A stretch of DNA of 11,858 nt from Pavlovales sp. CCMP2436 (lineage: Eukaryota; Haptophyta; Pavlovophyceae; Pavlovales). The notes beneath the pieces are model-generated. The model saw only the letters and a program-made list of their open reading frames with translations. It was not told the origin of the DNA and ran no database searches. This document shows, piece after piece, positions 1 to 6,825 of the stretch. Every line of letters starts with the position of its first letter. The first letter of the stretch is position 1. Position numbers and translations under genes: made by a program. The stretch lies in the NCBI GenBank assembly GCA_026770615.1, contig MU631479.1, forward strand, positions 147,273 to 159,130. The letters run 5' to 3'.

Positions 1-1
1 C

Positions 2-106
2 CCCCTTGCGCAGTATGAGAACGGCCGAGCTATCCCCAACGGTCAAGTCATCGCTACCATCGAACGCGCGCTCGGAACGAAGTTGCCCAGGCCACCCAAA
101 AAGTAA
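2..106 (+). CDS. MBF1: MBF1 transcriptional coactivator, C-terminal end (partial)
   Basis: The frame starting at base 2 gives 34 residues and a TAA stop at 104-106. It contains QYENGRAIPNGQVIATIERA followed by LGTKLPRPPKK. This is the end of the Cro/C1-type helix-turn-helix domain of multiprotein bridging factor 1: the YE-G-AIPN turn and the I-ERALG-KL helix are the family's hallmarks. In other eukaryotes MBF1 links TBP to bZIP-type activators and also acts in ribosome-collision quality control. The N-terminal MBF1 domain and the start of the HTH lie before the window. The residues before Y (PLAQ) do not fit the usual family sequence, and the first 13 bases (pyrimidine-rich, ending GCGCAG) look like a 3' splice site. 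The true exon may therefore begin at base 14. Family call is firm; the exon boundary is inference. Confidence 0.86.
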   Translation, partial: PLAQYENGRAIPNGQVIATIERALGTKLPRPPKK

Positions 107-986
107 CTCACCGGCTCCTAGCTAGGGAGTTGCCAGCTCGGCCGCCACTAAGTAACTCACTGGCCACTGTAAGTACCTCGTCTGCCTGACGAAATGAAAC
201 CGACGGCGGCAGTTTCGCCCGTCGCCGCTGCCGCCGTCGCCGCTGTTGCTGCTCGGAGGGGGATAGGGGGGGGAAGGGGCACGCCTTCGGGACGCATGCC
301 GGCCTGCCGGGGCGAGCCGAAACTGTCAGGCTGTCAGATCGGGGGCCTGGCAGTGCTCGCCACCCGCCGCGCATCGGGACGGGCGATTGGCAGACCCACG
401 TAATATAACTGATGTACAACTAAAACGCTTAATTAATTTAAGTTAGTTACTAGTTAGCCGGGCGGGCCAAGCCGCGTTGATTAGACGAACAAACAAGGCG
501 GCTGGGCGAACAGTGCGCGCGCATGAGCGCAAGTCATTTGAATTTTGTATCCACACTAGATATTGAAAGTAATAATAAAGATGATGCGTCAAATAACTTC
601 AAATTCAATTAATGAGCCTTAACCCGGATATTCTCTGCGGAACAACACGGGAACCGGCTAAATCCCCGAGCCTATTATTTAGTCAGCTTTTGAATATATG
701 CTGCAGTTATAGGCACGATGTAGCCGACGCACCGCGCGTCGGACACCTAGAGTCACCACACATTGCCGTGAATGCCACGACATTGGGATAGGCAGAATTC
801 GCAATCGCAGATTGACGGTGCGACCTTCTGCGTTGGCCTATTGTGACAGGGTTAATTCACTGCTGAAAAAGTTATAATTCTTTTGCATGAATGGCGCTGA
901 CGCTATACTTCGATGCTGCTGCTCGAGCCTAGGCCGCTCGCCGACGAGAGGCCGCTCGCCATCGGAGACTCGACGAGCGGTATTAC
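107..986. other. MBF1 downstream region, no convincing gene
   Basis: This follows the MBF1 stop and probably starts with its 3' UTR. An imperfect direct repeat of AAGTAACTCAC lies at about 102-112 and 150-160. GTAAGTAC at about 171-178 reads as a splice donor on either strand. A GC-rich stretch (190-400) is open on both strands but shows no recognisable protein; the plus reading from 194 is Ala-rich and the minus reading is Arg/Pro-rich. From 420 to 720 the DNA is AT-rich. A perfect 7-bp GC-rich hairpin, CCGACGC/GCGTCGG with a 5-nt loop, sits at 724-742. A dispersed GCGC hairpin motif is at about 512-535 (see separate entry). Confidence 0.4.
512..545 (+). repeat. dispersed GCGC hairpin motif, copy 1
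   Basis: TGCGCGCGCATGAGCGCAAG is followed by TCATTTGAATTTTG. It matches copies at 9072-9103, 10147-10177 and the minus strand of 8588-8615: a TGCGC/GCGCA stem with a 3-8 nt loop, then a GTCAT-like box and a T-rich stretch. Confidence 0.5.
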
Positions 987-1090
987 CTGCACCTCGACGA
1001 CCAAGCAGGCGGCATGAGCGAGGGGCTCACTCGCCCCACCCGCGCTACCAAGAGTACCCGAGGGGACGTACTCGTGCCATTTGGTACCTC
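987..1090 (-). CDS. possible internal exon on the minus strand
   Basis: On the minus strand a pyrimidine-rich acceptor (GCTCAATTTCAG) ends at 1091. It is followed by an open, GC-rich 104-nt stretch that finishes GTGCAG at 987 against a good donor, GTAATA. The exon would enter in phase 1 and leave in phase 0, encoding GTKWHEYVPSGTLGSAGG and then ASEPLAHAACLVVEVQ. Flanking DNA is AT-rich, so the island stands out in composition as real exons do here. I do not recognise the protein, and I could not connect it with confidence to any other exon; a minus-strand gene continuing left would run into MBF1. Chance splice-like signals around a GC-rich patch are the main alternative. Confidence 0.28.
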
Positions 1091-1175
1091 CTGAAATTGA
1101 GCAATTCAATAGGATATTTTTGAATTGAAATCTGCATTTAATTAATAATGTTTAATAGATATATTGAGGATGTTC

Positions 1176-1232
1176 TAAAGGGCCGAGGTTTTTTCTTTGC
1201 CTCTTGAAACCTTCCAATGAGCTTAGCTTAAA
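1176..1232 (-). repeat. dispersed repeat, TCTCAAGAGGC family, copy 1
   Basis: Read on the minus strand, this segment runs AAGCTAAGCTCATTGGAAGG, then TTTCAAGAGGCAAAGAAAAA, then CCTCGGCC. It aligns with copies at 1386-1447 and 4266-4320, which share the core (T)CTCAAGAGGC followed by an A-rich stretch. The A-rich end downstream of a conserved core suggests the 3' end of a retroposed sequence. It is short and diverged, so family assignment is tentative. Confidence 0.5.
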
Positions 1233-1385
1233 GAACAAACTAGAGACAAATAGCGACAGCGCGTATATTTAAATTCGGCATTTAAGAGATAATATTCAAT
1301 TATTAAGTATTATAAACGGCTCAGCATGTTCAACAGGTAATTTTCACTTCACTTACTGACTTGGTCAATTAAATTGAAGAGTTTC

Positions 1386-1447
1386 AGATGGGCCAAGGCT
1401 TTTTATTTCTTGCCTCTTGAGACCCCACATTCCAAGGCTCAGCTCCG
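1386..1447 (-). repeat. dispersed repeat, TCTCAAGAGGC family, copy 2
   Basis: On the minus strand: GAGCCTTGGAATGTGGGGTC, then TCAAGAGGCAAGAAATAAAA, then GCCTTGGCCC. It contains an AATAAA-like signal immediately after the core. The GGGGTCTCAAG portion also matches the 3' end of the longer repeat ending in poly(A) at 8260, which hints that all these are 3' ends of related retroposons. That link is inference from a short match. Confidence 0.55.
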
Positions 1448-1614
1448 GAGCACGAATTTTTTTGCCGGAGCACGAAATAAATTTGATGGGTGCATACTGC
1501 TCAGCTCCGCAGCATTCTGCACCCATTCTATTGAATAGGTTATTGGATAGGATCCGTCTTTAGGGTCTAGCCGTTTTGCCGGATAGAGTACTCAGGGATC
1601 CGTCATCGAGCGAC

Positions 1615-1765
1615 GCCATGCGCAGCTCGATGGGCGTCTCGACCTGCAGTTCGATGTGCGGTTCGCGACAGGCAGCTTGACGGCACGGGTAATTCGACGG
1701 GCAGCTTGACGGGCAGATTTACCATCGTCGCCACGCGCAGCTCGACGCGCGACTCGACGGCTCCG
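1615..1765. repeat. degenerate short-period repeat (CAGCTYGACGGG-like)
   Basis: Variants of CAGCTCGATGGG, CAGTTCGATGTG, CAGCTTGACGGC, CAGCTTGACGGG and CAGCTCGACGCG recur at irregular spacing, separated by CGACTCGACGG-type half units. The pattern is visible by eye but diverged, so it is either an old minisatellite or a low-complexity remnant. No stable coding frame runs through it on both sides. Confidence 0.5.
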
Positions 1766-2075
1766 TCGTTTTGAAGGCCCGAACCTTGCGAGCCTCCCGA
1801 CCGCCGACAGTAAACCCTCGCACACACCACGAAACGCGGGAGCGCAGGCCCCAGCTTCCACACGCTCGCTTCAACCCTCAAGTTGCATACAAACCGTATA
1901 CCCGGGTTCCGCCTCGCCTCACCCCCGCTCCGCAAATCGAACCGCTTTTGAGATAGTAAATGACAACCGCCGATTTTCATAAGTAAGATTTTTGTTTTTT
2001 GTTCTGTGTGGGTACTGATTCCAGGTTGCCTGTTCGCCCTTTGCCCCCTTTGCCCCTCATCCCGCAGCTCAATTA

Positions 2076-2254
2076 CAGAGGATCGCGGGCAATAAGAACG
2101 GCGGGTTTTGAGGCTGAGGCTGAGTTTCTTAGCAAATTATATACAAACAATGGTTAAATTTTAGTTAAAGTTACTATTGAAGGGCTACGAAACGAGGCTC
2201 AGCTTGAGGCTCAGCTTCTTTACACGACGGTTTCTTATTGCCCGCGATCCCCTT
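2076..2254 (+). mobile_element. MITE-like element with TA target duplication, copy 1
   Basis: The ends are inverted repeats of about 23 bp sharing GGATCGCGGGCAATAAGAA (left from 2076, right ending at 2254). A TA dinucleotide flanks each side (2074-2075 and 2255-2256). The interior is AT-rich with no open frame, and a GAGGCTCAGCTT motif is duplicated inside the right end. The size (179 bp), long terminal inverted repeats, TA flanks and lack of coding capacity fit a non-autonomous element mobilised by a Tc1/mariner-type transposase. Superfamily assignment rests only on the TA duplication. The element at 2769-2935 is the same family in the opposite orientation. Confidence 0.87.
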
Positions 2255-2256
2255 TA

Positions 2257-2766
2257 GCCATCAGCGTGAAACCTGCACAGAAACCTGTACTTGCTCAAAA
2301 ACCTGTTCACCAGCCCCAGGCCAGGTCGTCATCAGTAGCAGCCAATCAGTGTCGAGCAGGGCGTGAGCCCATCCCAAACTCCCCCGAGCCTGCGTGCGAG
2401 ACCTCCTCGTTCTTCGAGTCTCCCGATGCTCGTTTGGCGGCTCGTGCTGCTGTCGCTGATCGCGCAAGCGAGGCTCGCGCCCGCCTGGCGAGCGAGGCTC
2501 GCGCCAGCCTTTCACCTCCGTGCTCGCTCGTTCGCATATCGTCCACCCAGCACTTTCCAACCGCGCGTGCACGCTGTCGCACCACGCCAGCTCTCAACGA
2601 TGGGCAGCCCAATCCCAATCTCCCATATTGCTATCATCCCTCTGGCAATGTGGGTGAACGTGAGAGTCTCCTGCCGCACACTTCTGCAGCCAATTATGAA
2701 CATGAACAAGATGGGCAATATTGATATCGGGGCTCAGCTTCTGCGCAAAGTATACACAAAGGATAG
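2257..2766 (+). other. GC-rich segment between two inverted MITE copies, open frame 2266-2724
   Basis: A 152-codon frame opens at a GTG (2266) and stops at 2724; there is no upstream ATG in frame. It starts with three QKPV-like repeats (AAACCTGYAC in the DNA), has a 24-nt direct repeat giving SEARARLA/SEARASL, and ends in a Pro/Asn-rich stretch. Other frames on both strands are also open for 60-140 codons, so frame alone is weak evidence. No family is recognised. The segment is precisely bracketed by the MITE copies. It could be a captured host fragment or ordinary spacer DNA hit twice. Confidence 0.35.
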
Positions 2767-2768
2767 TA

Positions 2769-2935
2769 CAGGGGATCGCGGGCAATAAGAAGCCGTAGTG
2801 TTAAGAAGTTGAGCCTCGTTTTTTTGCTTTGTTTGTATGTAATTTAAGTAAAATTAAGCATTGTTTGCATGTAATTTGCTAAGAAGCCCAGCCTTAAGAT
2901 CAAAATTCGACCTCCTTATTGCCCGCGATCCCTTG
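2769..2935 (-). mobile_element. MITE-like element with TA target duplication, copy 2 (inverted)
   Basis: The terminal inverted repeats share GGGATCGCGGGCAATAAG, flanked by TA at 2767-2768 and 2936-2937. Its left half (AAGAAGTTGAGCCTCG, then an AT-rich stretch with TTGTTTG and AATTTGCTAAGAA) aligns with the reverse complement of copy 1 over essentially the whole length. It is therefore the same family, inserted in the opposite orientation. It has no open frame. Each copy has its own TA duplication, so two separate insertions are the simplest reading. Confidence 0.87.
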
Positions 2936-2937
2936 TA

Positions 2938-3166
2938 GAACACTTGCACCACCATCTTCAAACTTTCTCTGGCTCCCATCCTACTCGATAGCATCCTATA
3001 CGTTGGAGCCTCCCGCCGGTGAATTGGCAAATTTGCAGATCTGCAGTTACGCCAATTAGATATAAGATTTTCAGACGCCAGCTTGAATCCCTATCATAAA
3101 GATATAAGATTGTAAACCTAAACTGGCTTTAACCAACGCATTCGTAGAAGTGGCGCTTCGTGCGTT
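2938..3166. other. upstream region of the small coiled-coil gene
   Basis: No gene is seen. AGATATAAGATT occurs twice (about 3057 and 3101). ATTTTCAG near 3072 and CGCATTCGTAG near 3149 could serve as splice acceptors if the downstream gene has an upstream exon. I see no clear TATA box. Confidence 0.35.
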
Positions 3167-3363
3167 ATGCCTCTTAAAGTTTTCACAGTTTTGCTCATCG
3201 TGTCGGAGATGCTCATCCGGAGGAAACCTGCACGCGTCGTCGAAGTCGTCCGAGCGACGTACGCTAAGCTAATGGCAATAGGCACTTATTACGACGCGCT
3301 CGTCAAGGAGCGTGCGCTAAAGGAGGAGCAGGCGATCCTCGACACGCTGATGCAGCGCACCAA
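3167..3363 (+). CDS. small coiled-coil protein, exon 1
   Basis: This ATG-initiated frame encodes MPLKVFTVLLIVSEM, RRKPARVVEVVRATYAKLM and later VKERALKEEQAILDTLMQRT. The second half is a charged helix typical of a coiled coil. In the unspliced frame the helical pattern collapses after about 3363 into Cys/Ser-rich noise. Removing the 52-nt GT-AG intron 3364-3415 rebuilds AAG (Lys) across the junction and continues the helix in exon 2. The spliced product is 97 aa. The hydrophobic start (KVFTVLLIVSEML) could be a short membrane or signal segment, or the true start could lie in an upstream exon; the frame is open further 5'. I do not recognise the family. The donor context (CACCAA/GTACTC) is not ideal. 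Confidence 0.52.
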
Positions 3364-3415
3364 GTACTCAAATCCTGCCGTGTGCGATAAACATGCGAGC
3401 AACAGCGAGCAACAG
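3364..3415 (+). other. predicted 52-nt spliceosomal intron
   Basis: It begins GTACTC and ends GAGCAACAG. Its length is 1 modulo 3, which is exactly the shift needed to move from the exon 1 frame to the downstream helical frame ending at 3512. Two earlier AGs (including the tandem GAGCAACAG copy ending at 3405) would not restore that frame. The alternative is a frameshifted pseudogene. Confidence 0.48.
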
Positions 3416-3512
3416 GGTACGCCTCGAGGCTGCGACAGCGCGGGTGTCACTTGCAGAAGCTCGCAACGAAGAGGCCGAGACACAGATATTATTGGCTGAG
3501 AACGGCCTGTGA
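3416..3512 (+). CDS. small coiled-coil protein, exon 2
   Basis: After the junction lysine this exon encodes VRLEAATARVSLAEARNEEA then ETQILLAENGL, with a TGA stop at 3510-3512. Alternating Ala/Leu and Glu/Arg positions make a continuous amphipathic helix with the end of exon 1 (ILDTLMQRTK). No helix breaker occurs at the join, which is the main support for the splice model. GC drops sharply after the stop. Confidence 0.52.
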
Positions 3513-4265
3513 GCGCAGTGCTATGCAGGTTACCCGGGTCATCTCCCTACCCGACCGATCAAAATGTTTTTAGGTTGGGTGACAACCCCCCTCCTACCGC
3601 TTCATTGAACTTTGGCCGCCGCATCGAGGTTGGGACCCCCCCCCCCCTCCTCCAAGCCCACTTCACATACATTGCCCCCAGTGTATATATATATACATGT
3701 ATAAATACGGCTGTTCCCTTCAGGAGCAGAAGTCGGTGCGTTAGGGAGCGGCTGCAGGGCCCCTGCGGGATTGAGACGAGTTTTGTGGCTGGGGATATAT
3801 ATTCTAAATTAATTACTAGTAGCGCGCAGGAGGATGATTACAGTATATTGCTGAAATAGTTATATACGCACGATCAGCTTTAACCTAGCTTTACGCAGTG
3901 AGATTTCGCTTGACGTCGGAAGCGAGGGTACACCGGGTGCACGATGGCTGCCCGCTCCGCCACTTGTGATCGGCCTACGCCACGCAGCGGCGCGAGTGGC
4001 GCGTTGCAGCGTACGCTAACTCCAGTCACACTCGGTACCCTCATGGTACGAGCAGGGGACCTTGGCACACGAGCCCTCGCTCCGCGCTCACGCGCGGGTG
4101 GCCGCGTGCGCGCGCTCCCTTGCGTGACAGCCTTAGGGGCACTTCGTCACTGTCATCCTATTGGTCATCCGTGGCCAAATTCTATGCGAACAGGATATGT
4201 CACTTTAATGAACGTCATAGCATGTCATTAAGTAGAATAAATTAATTAGTGCACGCTCAACGAAG
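3513..4265. other. intergenic region, no convincing gene
   Basis: A duplicated AGGTTGGG...CCCCCCTCCT module lies at about 3571-3596 and 3627-3650, the second with a run of 13 C. A TA-dinucleotide tract at 3683-3696 is followed by TATAAATA at 3700-3707. A frame from an ATG at 3944 runs 95 codons (Arg/Ala/Thr-rich) to 4231, but the opposite strand is open too and nothing in it is recognisable. GTCAT/ATGAC motifs recur between 4120 and 4230. Confidence 0.4.
3700..3707 (+). promoter_or_regulatory. TATA-box-like sequence
   Basis: TATAAATA follows an alternating TA tract and sits at an AT-to-GC transition. No gene start is identified downstream on the plus strand within a convincing distance, so its function is unproven. 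A simple AT-rich microsatellite edge is just as likely. Confidence 0.2.
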
Positions 4266-4320
4266 AGATGAGGCGCTTTATTGGCCTCTTGCAAAACCCT
4301 CCATTCTAAGTCTCAGCTAG
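4266..4320 (-). repeat. dispersed repeat, TCTCAAGAGGC family, copy 3
   Basis: On the minus strand: CTAGCTGAGACTTAGAATGG, then AGGGTTTTGCAAGAGGCCAA, then TAAAGCGCCTCATC. The core GCAAGAGGC is followed by AATAAA, as in the copies at 1176-1232 and 1386-1447. It is the most diverged of the three. Confidence 0.45.
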
Positions 4321-4577
4321 TGGGAGATGAAAATATGGACAAACGGCGAACATGCTGCTGCGGGCTGCCTGCCTGCATTCTTGTAAATAGGATCTTTACT
4401 GTAAATAGGATCTTTGATCTTTACTGTATTCGTATGCACCCTTCAGCTCAGGGGTGGGACCGTTGCACACGATTTGCCAGTCGAGCAAGCCAGCGCTGTG
4501 AGCATCGATGCAGATGGAGCAGTGGGCCCGCTCATCATTTGTCAAGTAGGGGTCGACAGGTCACTGACATAGAAATA
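4321..4577. other. spacer with an 18-nt tandem repeat
   Basis: TGTAAATAGGATCTTTAC occurs twice in tandem at about 4382-4418 with a partial third GATCTTTACTGTA. The remainder is mixed-composition DNA with no frame worth reporting. Confidence 0.5.
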
Positions 4578-5035
4578 CTTTATTCTGCTCGAGACCCCTC
4601 ATCATCGTCGGTTCATATCACGACGTCACTCCAAAGAGTAAACCTGCCGTGCCAGCAGGTACCTTCAGCTGCGTCCATTTAGCTGAAGGGCCATCACTGA
4701 CAACACATACATCGCTAAGTTGCCGAACGCGCCCATGTCCTATGCAACTCCTCTTCGCCGCCGCCGTCGTCCAAGTGCGTGCTGCTGTCGCCCTCGTCAC
4801 AGCAGCCCACGTTTGCCATACATAACATATCTGCCATCTCCGCTTCTCCGCTGCCAAATCTGTCGCCACCTCAGTTACTCCGCACACGCGCCCCCCCCCC
4901 CCCCCAACACGTCCTCCCCACTTAGCTCATCACCCACCTCTGCCATATCTTTTTCTGCTGTTGGACTCCGTCAGCTCATGGCCCTAGCACCGGAACTGCA
5001 CATATGTCGTTTCAGAGTGTGTCTTTTCTTCTTCG
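4578..5035 (-). repeat. ~450-bp dispersed repeat, copy A
   Basis: This aligns along its length with copy B (5168-5618), in the same orientation. Shared blocks on the plus strand include GAGACCCCTC, CAGCTGCGTCCATT, GTTGCCGAACGC, ACTCCTCTTCGCCGCCGCCG and TTGGACTCCGTCAGCTCATGG. Orientation is set by the third fragment at 8150-8260, whose end matching GAGGGGTCTC is followed by poly(A); the 3' end of copies A and B is therefore on the left, and both carry AATAAA there on the minus strand. The minus frame 4887-4618 contains VRQLSDVCVVSDGPSAKWTQ, also seen in copy B as a diverged version, hinting at decayed coding sequence. A run of 17 C is at about 4890-4906. Likely class: non-LTR retroposon remnant. 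Confidence 0.72.
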
Positions 5036-5167
5036 ACTGAGATAACAGCACAGACTGTTTTGCTTCCTCCACTCACGCATCCATGAAATGCAAATAAAGC
5101 TAGAGATGTTGTGCTGCCTGCTCCTGACTGGGCTGTCCACCCCTTATTGTTGAGATCATATCTATAT
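5036..5167. other. unique spacer between the two repeat copies
   Basis: About 130 bp with no counterpart on the other side of either copy. It argues against a simple head-to-tail tandem duplication, unless the unit was larger and has since diverged. ATAAAGC near 5094 is an AATAAA-type signal on the plus strand with no gene attached. Confidence 0.4.
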
Positions 5168-5618
5168 AATTTATTTCGCCTGAGACCCCTCACTCATCGT
5201 CGTCGGTTCATAACGACGTCACTCCGAAGAATGAACCCGGCGTGCCAGAGATACCTCTAGCTGCGTCCATTCAGCTGAAGGGCAATCACTGACAAAAATC
5301 ATATCGTTGAGTTGCCGAACGCACGAATGTTCTCTCCGACTCCTCTTCGCCGCCGCCGTCGTCTCTGTGCCGCAGTGCCTGTCGCCCTCGTCCCAGTCGC
5401 CCAATTTCGATACATCACATCTTCCGTCTTCGTCTTCTCCGCTGCCAAATCTGCCACCGACCATGCCCCCACCACGTTACTCCGCACCCCCACACCTCCC
5501 CTCCCCTACCTAGCTCATCCACCTCCGCCCTATCCTTTTCTCCTGTTGGACTCCGTCAGCTCATGGCAAAAGGGCCGGAACTTCACAAGTTGCTTCAAAG
5601 TGTGTCTTCGCTCTGTTG
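5168..5618 (-). repeat. ~450-bp dispersed repeat, copy B
   Basis: This is the second direct copy of the repeat described for 4578-5035. Its 3' end on the minus strand is GAGGGGTCTCAGGCGAAATA followed by AATT. The minus-strand frame holds VRQLNDMIFVSDCPSAEWTQ, matching copy A with conservative changes but with different frame breaks nearby. It lies 110 bp beyond the stop of the minus-strand gene, so its AATAAA could serve as that gene's polyadenylation signal by default. This last point is speculation. Confidence 0.72.
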
Positions 5619-5676
5619 ATTGCCAAGAAATTCCAGCCCGGCTCTTGATCGGCCCCAGAATTACTTATGATAGCCC

Positions 5677-5729
5677 CGGTTCCGGCCGAGCAGGTTCTTC
5701 TTCTGGCCCCGGCTGGTTCCGGCCGAGCT
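5677..5729. repeat. short direct repeat GGTTCCGGCCGAGC
   Basis: CCCCGGTTCCGGCCGAGC (about 5675) and CCCCGGCTGGTTCCGGCCGA plus GC (about 5710) form a pair just past the stop of the minus-strand gene. They are 38-39 bp apart. Confidence 0.55.
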
Positions 5730-6707
5730 ACCTCTGCGGCCCGCCGAGCACCCGAGACCAGAAGTGGCTGCCCGCGGCTCCAGGGTGCGCGTCGGACGGC
5801 GGCAGAAGCGAGAGCGACTCCGGCAGAGTGGACAGGGCAGCATGGCCCACGCGCAGCTGCTGCACTTCCGCCTGCGGGTAGAGCCCCGTGAGGTAGATAC
5901 TGCTGCCGCCGCCGAGCTGCCCGATGCCCGCAACCTGAGGCGGCGTGGAGCCCCCGAGCGCGTCGAAGCCTCCCTTGCGTCGCTGTACCGAGTGTGCGGC
6001 AGCTGCATTCATATGCACGCCACCATCGCCACCACCTTTGCCGCCGGTGGCGAGGAAATAGACCGGAGCGGGCTCGCCGAGCGCGCGCGCGCCTGTGCGC
6101 GCGCGCGCGGGCCGGGAGCCCCGTGCCAGCCGCGGCGCCGGCGCCCTTGCGTACGCCTCCGACCCGCGCAGCACGTCGGCGTAGCGCGCATCTGGCGTAG
6201 GAGCTGGTGTAGGGGCCTCGTTGGCGGAGGCGGCGGCGGTGGTGGCGTAAGCCCCCTGCCCGCTGCCGTAAGTGCCCGCCGCGCCGGCACCCTCGCGCAT
6301 CCCCCGGAGCGGCGCGTTTTTGCGCGAGGACCAGAGCGCGCGGTACGCGTTGGACGCGCGCGTGTGCTTGCGCATCTGCGCCTGTAGCTCGTCGGCGATC
6401 AGCTGGATGCGCGCAAGGCGCATGGCCATCGGCGCGGCGCGCTCGTGCGAGTCCTTGTCGAGGTACTTGTCAAACGCGAGCGTCGCGAGGCGCTCCTCCC
6501 TCCGCTGCTTAAGGCGCAGCTGTTCCAAGCCCTCGCGCGCGTCAGCCTCGCGCGAAGCGAGGTGGGCGATGCGCTCACCGAGGCGCTGCACCTCGGCGCG
6601 CAGGTCCACCTGGAAGGCCTCTTCGTCCTCGATGTCCTCGGCGTAAGCCAGCACGTCCGCCCGCGCGTCTGCAAGTGCAGCGCTGCCTCGGAACGAGGCG
6701 CCCTCTC
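5728..6707 (-). CDS. novel coiled-coil protein, last exon (exon D)
   Basis: After an acceptor ending CACACCTTCCAG, 326 codons run to a TAG stop at 5728. Early residues form a charged coiled coil: ADVLAYAEDIEDEEAFQVDL, RAEVQRLGERIAHLASREAD, LEQLRLKQRREERLATLAFD and later RLARIQLIADELQAQMRKH. The rest is Ala/Gly/Pro-rich with GGKGGGDGG and ends SHFWSRVLGGPQR. The sequence is GC-rich, while downstream DNA is ordinary spacer and repeat. The overlapping plus-strand frames give Arg/Ser-rich products without heptads. The open frame extends upstream of 6707 only as a Pro/His/Thr repeat, as expected of intron translated by accident. The family is not recognised; a structural or scaffold role is a guess from the coiled coil alone. 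Confidence 0.68.
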
Positions 6708-6825
6708 CTGGAAGGTGTGATTTGTGTGCGCGCGTGTGTGTGGGGTGAGAGGTGTGTGGGGGATGGGTGGGTGGGGGGGACCTCTCGACCGCTCGAGCGC
6801 GCTTAAATTATCTCGCTGGCATCAC
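6708..6825 (-). other. predicted intron 3 (118 nt) of the coiled-coil gene
   Basis: The donor is GAAGCAG/GTGATG at 6826/6825 and the acceptor CTTCCAG/GAGAGG at 6708/6707. Both junctions are phase 1, so the exon C frame passes into exon D and the exon C frame's TAA (6803) is removed. The intron is CA/C-rich on the coding strand. On the opposite strand 6758-6779 is G5-AT-G3-T-G3-T-G7, a textbook G-quadruplex motif. Confidence 0.55.

Larger units (their letters stand above)
1091..2073. other. AT-rich spacer with dispersed repeats and a GC-rich repetitive patch
   Basis: Two copies of a short dispersed repeat (1176-1232 and 1386-1447) are listed separately. A perfect 9-bp inverted repeat, ATGGGTGCA at 1486-1494 and TGCACCCAT at 1518-1526, flanks a 23-nt loop. 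CCGGAGCACGAA occurs twice at about 1445-1477. The segment 1615-1765 is a degenerate array of CAGCTCGACGGG-like units. A minus-strand frame with an ATG at 1980 runs 125 codons to 1603 through that array (Arg-rich, low complexity). It resembles no family I know, and I do not call it a gene. Confidence 0.4.

Noticed and set aside
1603..1980. 125-codon minus-strand frame starting at ATG 1980
   Set aside because: Its second half is the degenerate CAGCTCGACGGG repeat read as LPVKLPVELPV and Arg/Ala-rich sequence; there is no independent support for coding.
2346..2788. Several overlapping frames on both strands between the MITEs
   Set aside because: Five frames of 60-152 codons overlap here; none has an upstream signal or recognisable motif, so I describe only the longest within the segment entry.
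3944..4231. 95-codon plus-strand frame with ATG
   Set aside because: Both strands are open in this GC-rich patch, and the product is Arg/Ala/Thr-rich with no domain or splice support.
5312..5881. Plus-strand frame of 189 codons
   Set aside because: It runs across repeat copy B, spacer and the antisense of exon D; the content changes abruptly and matches no family.
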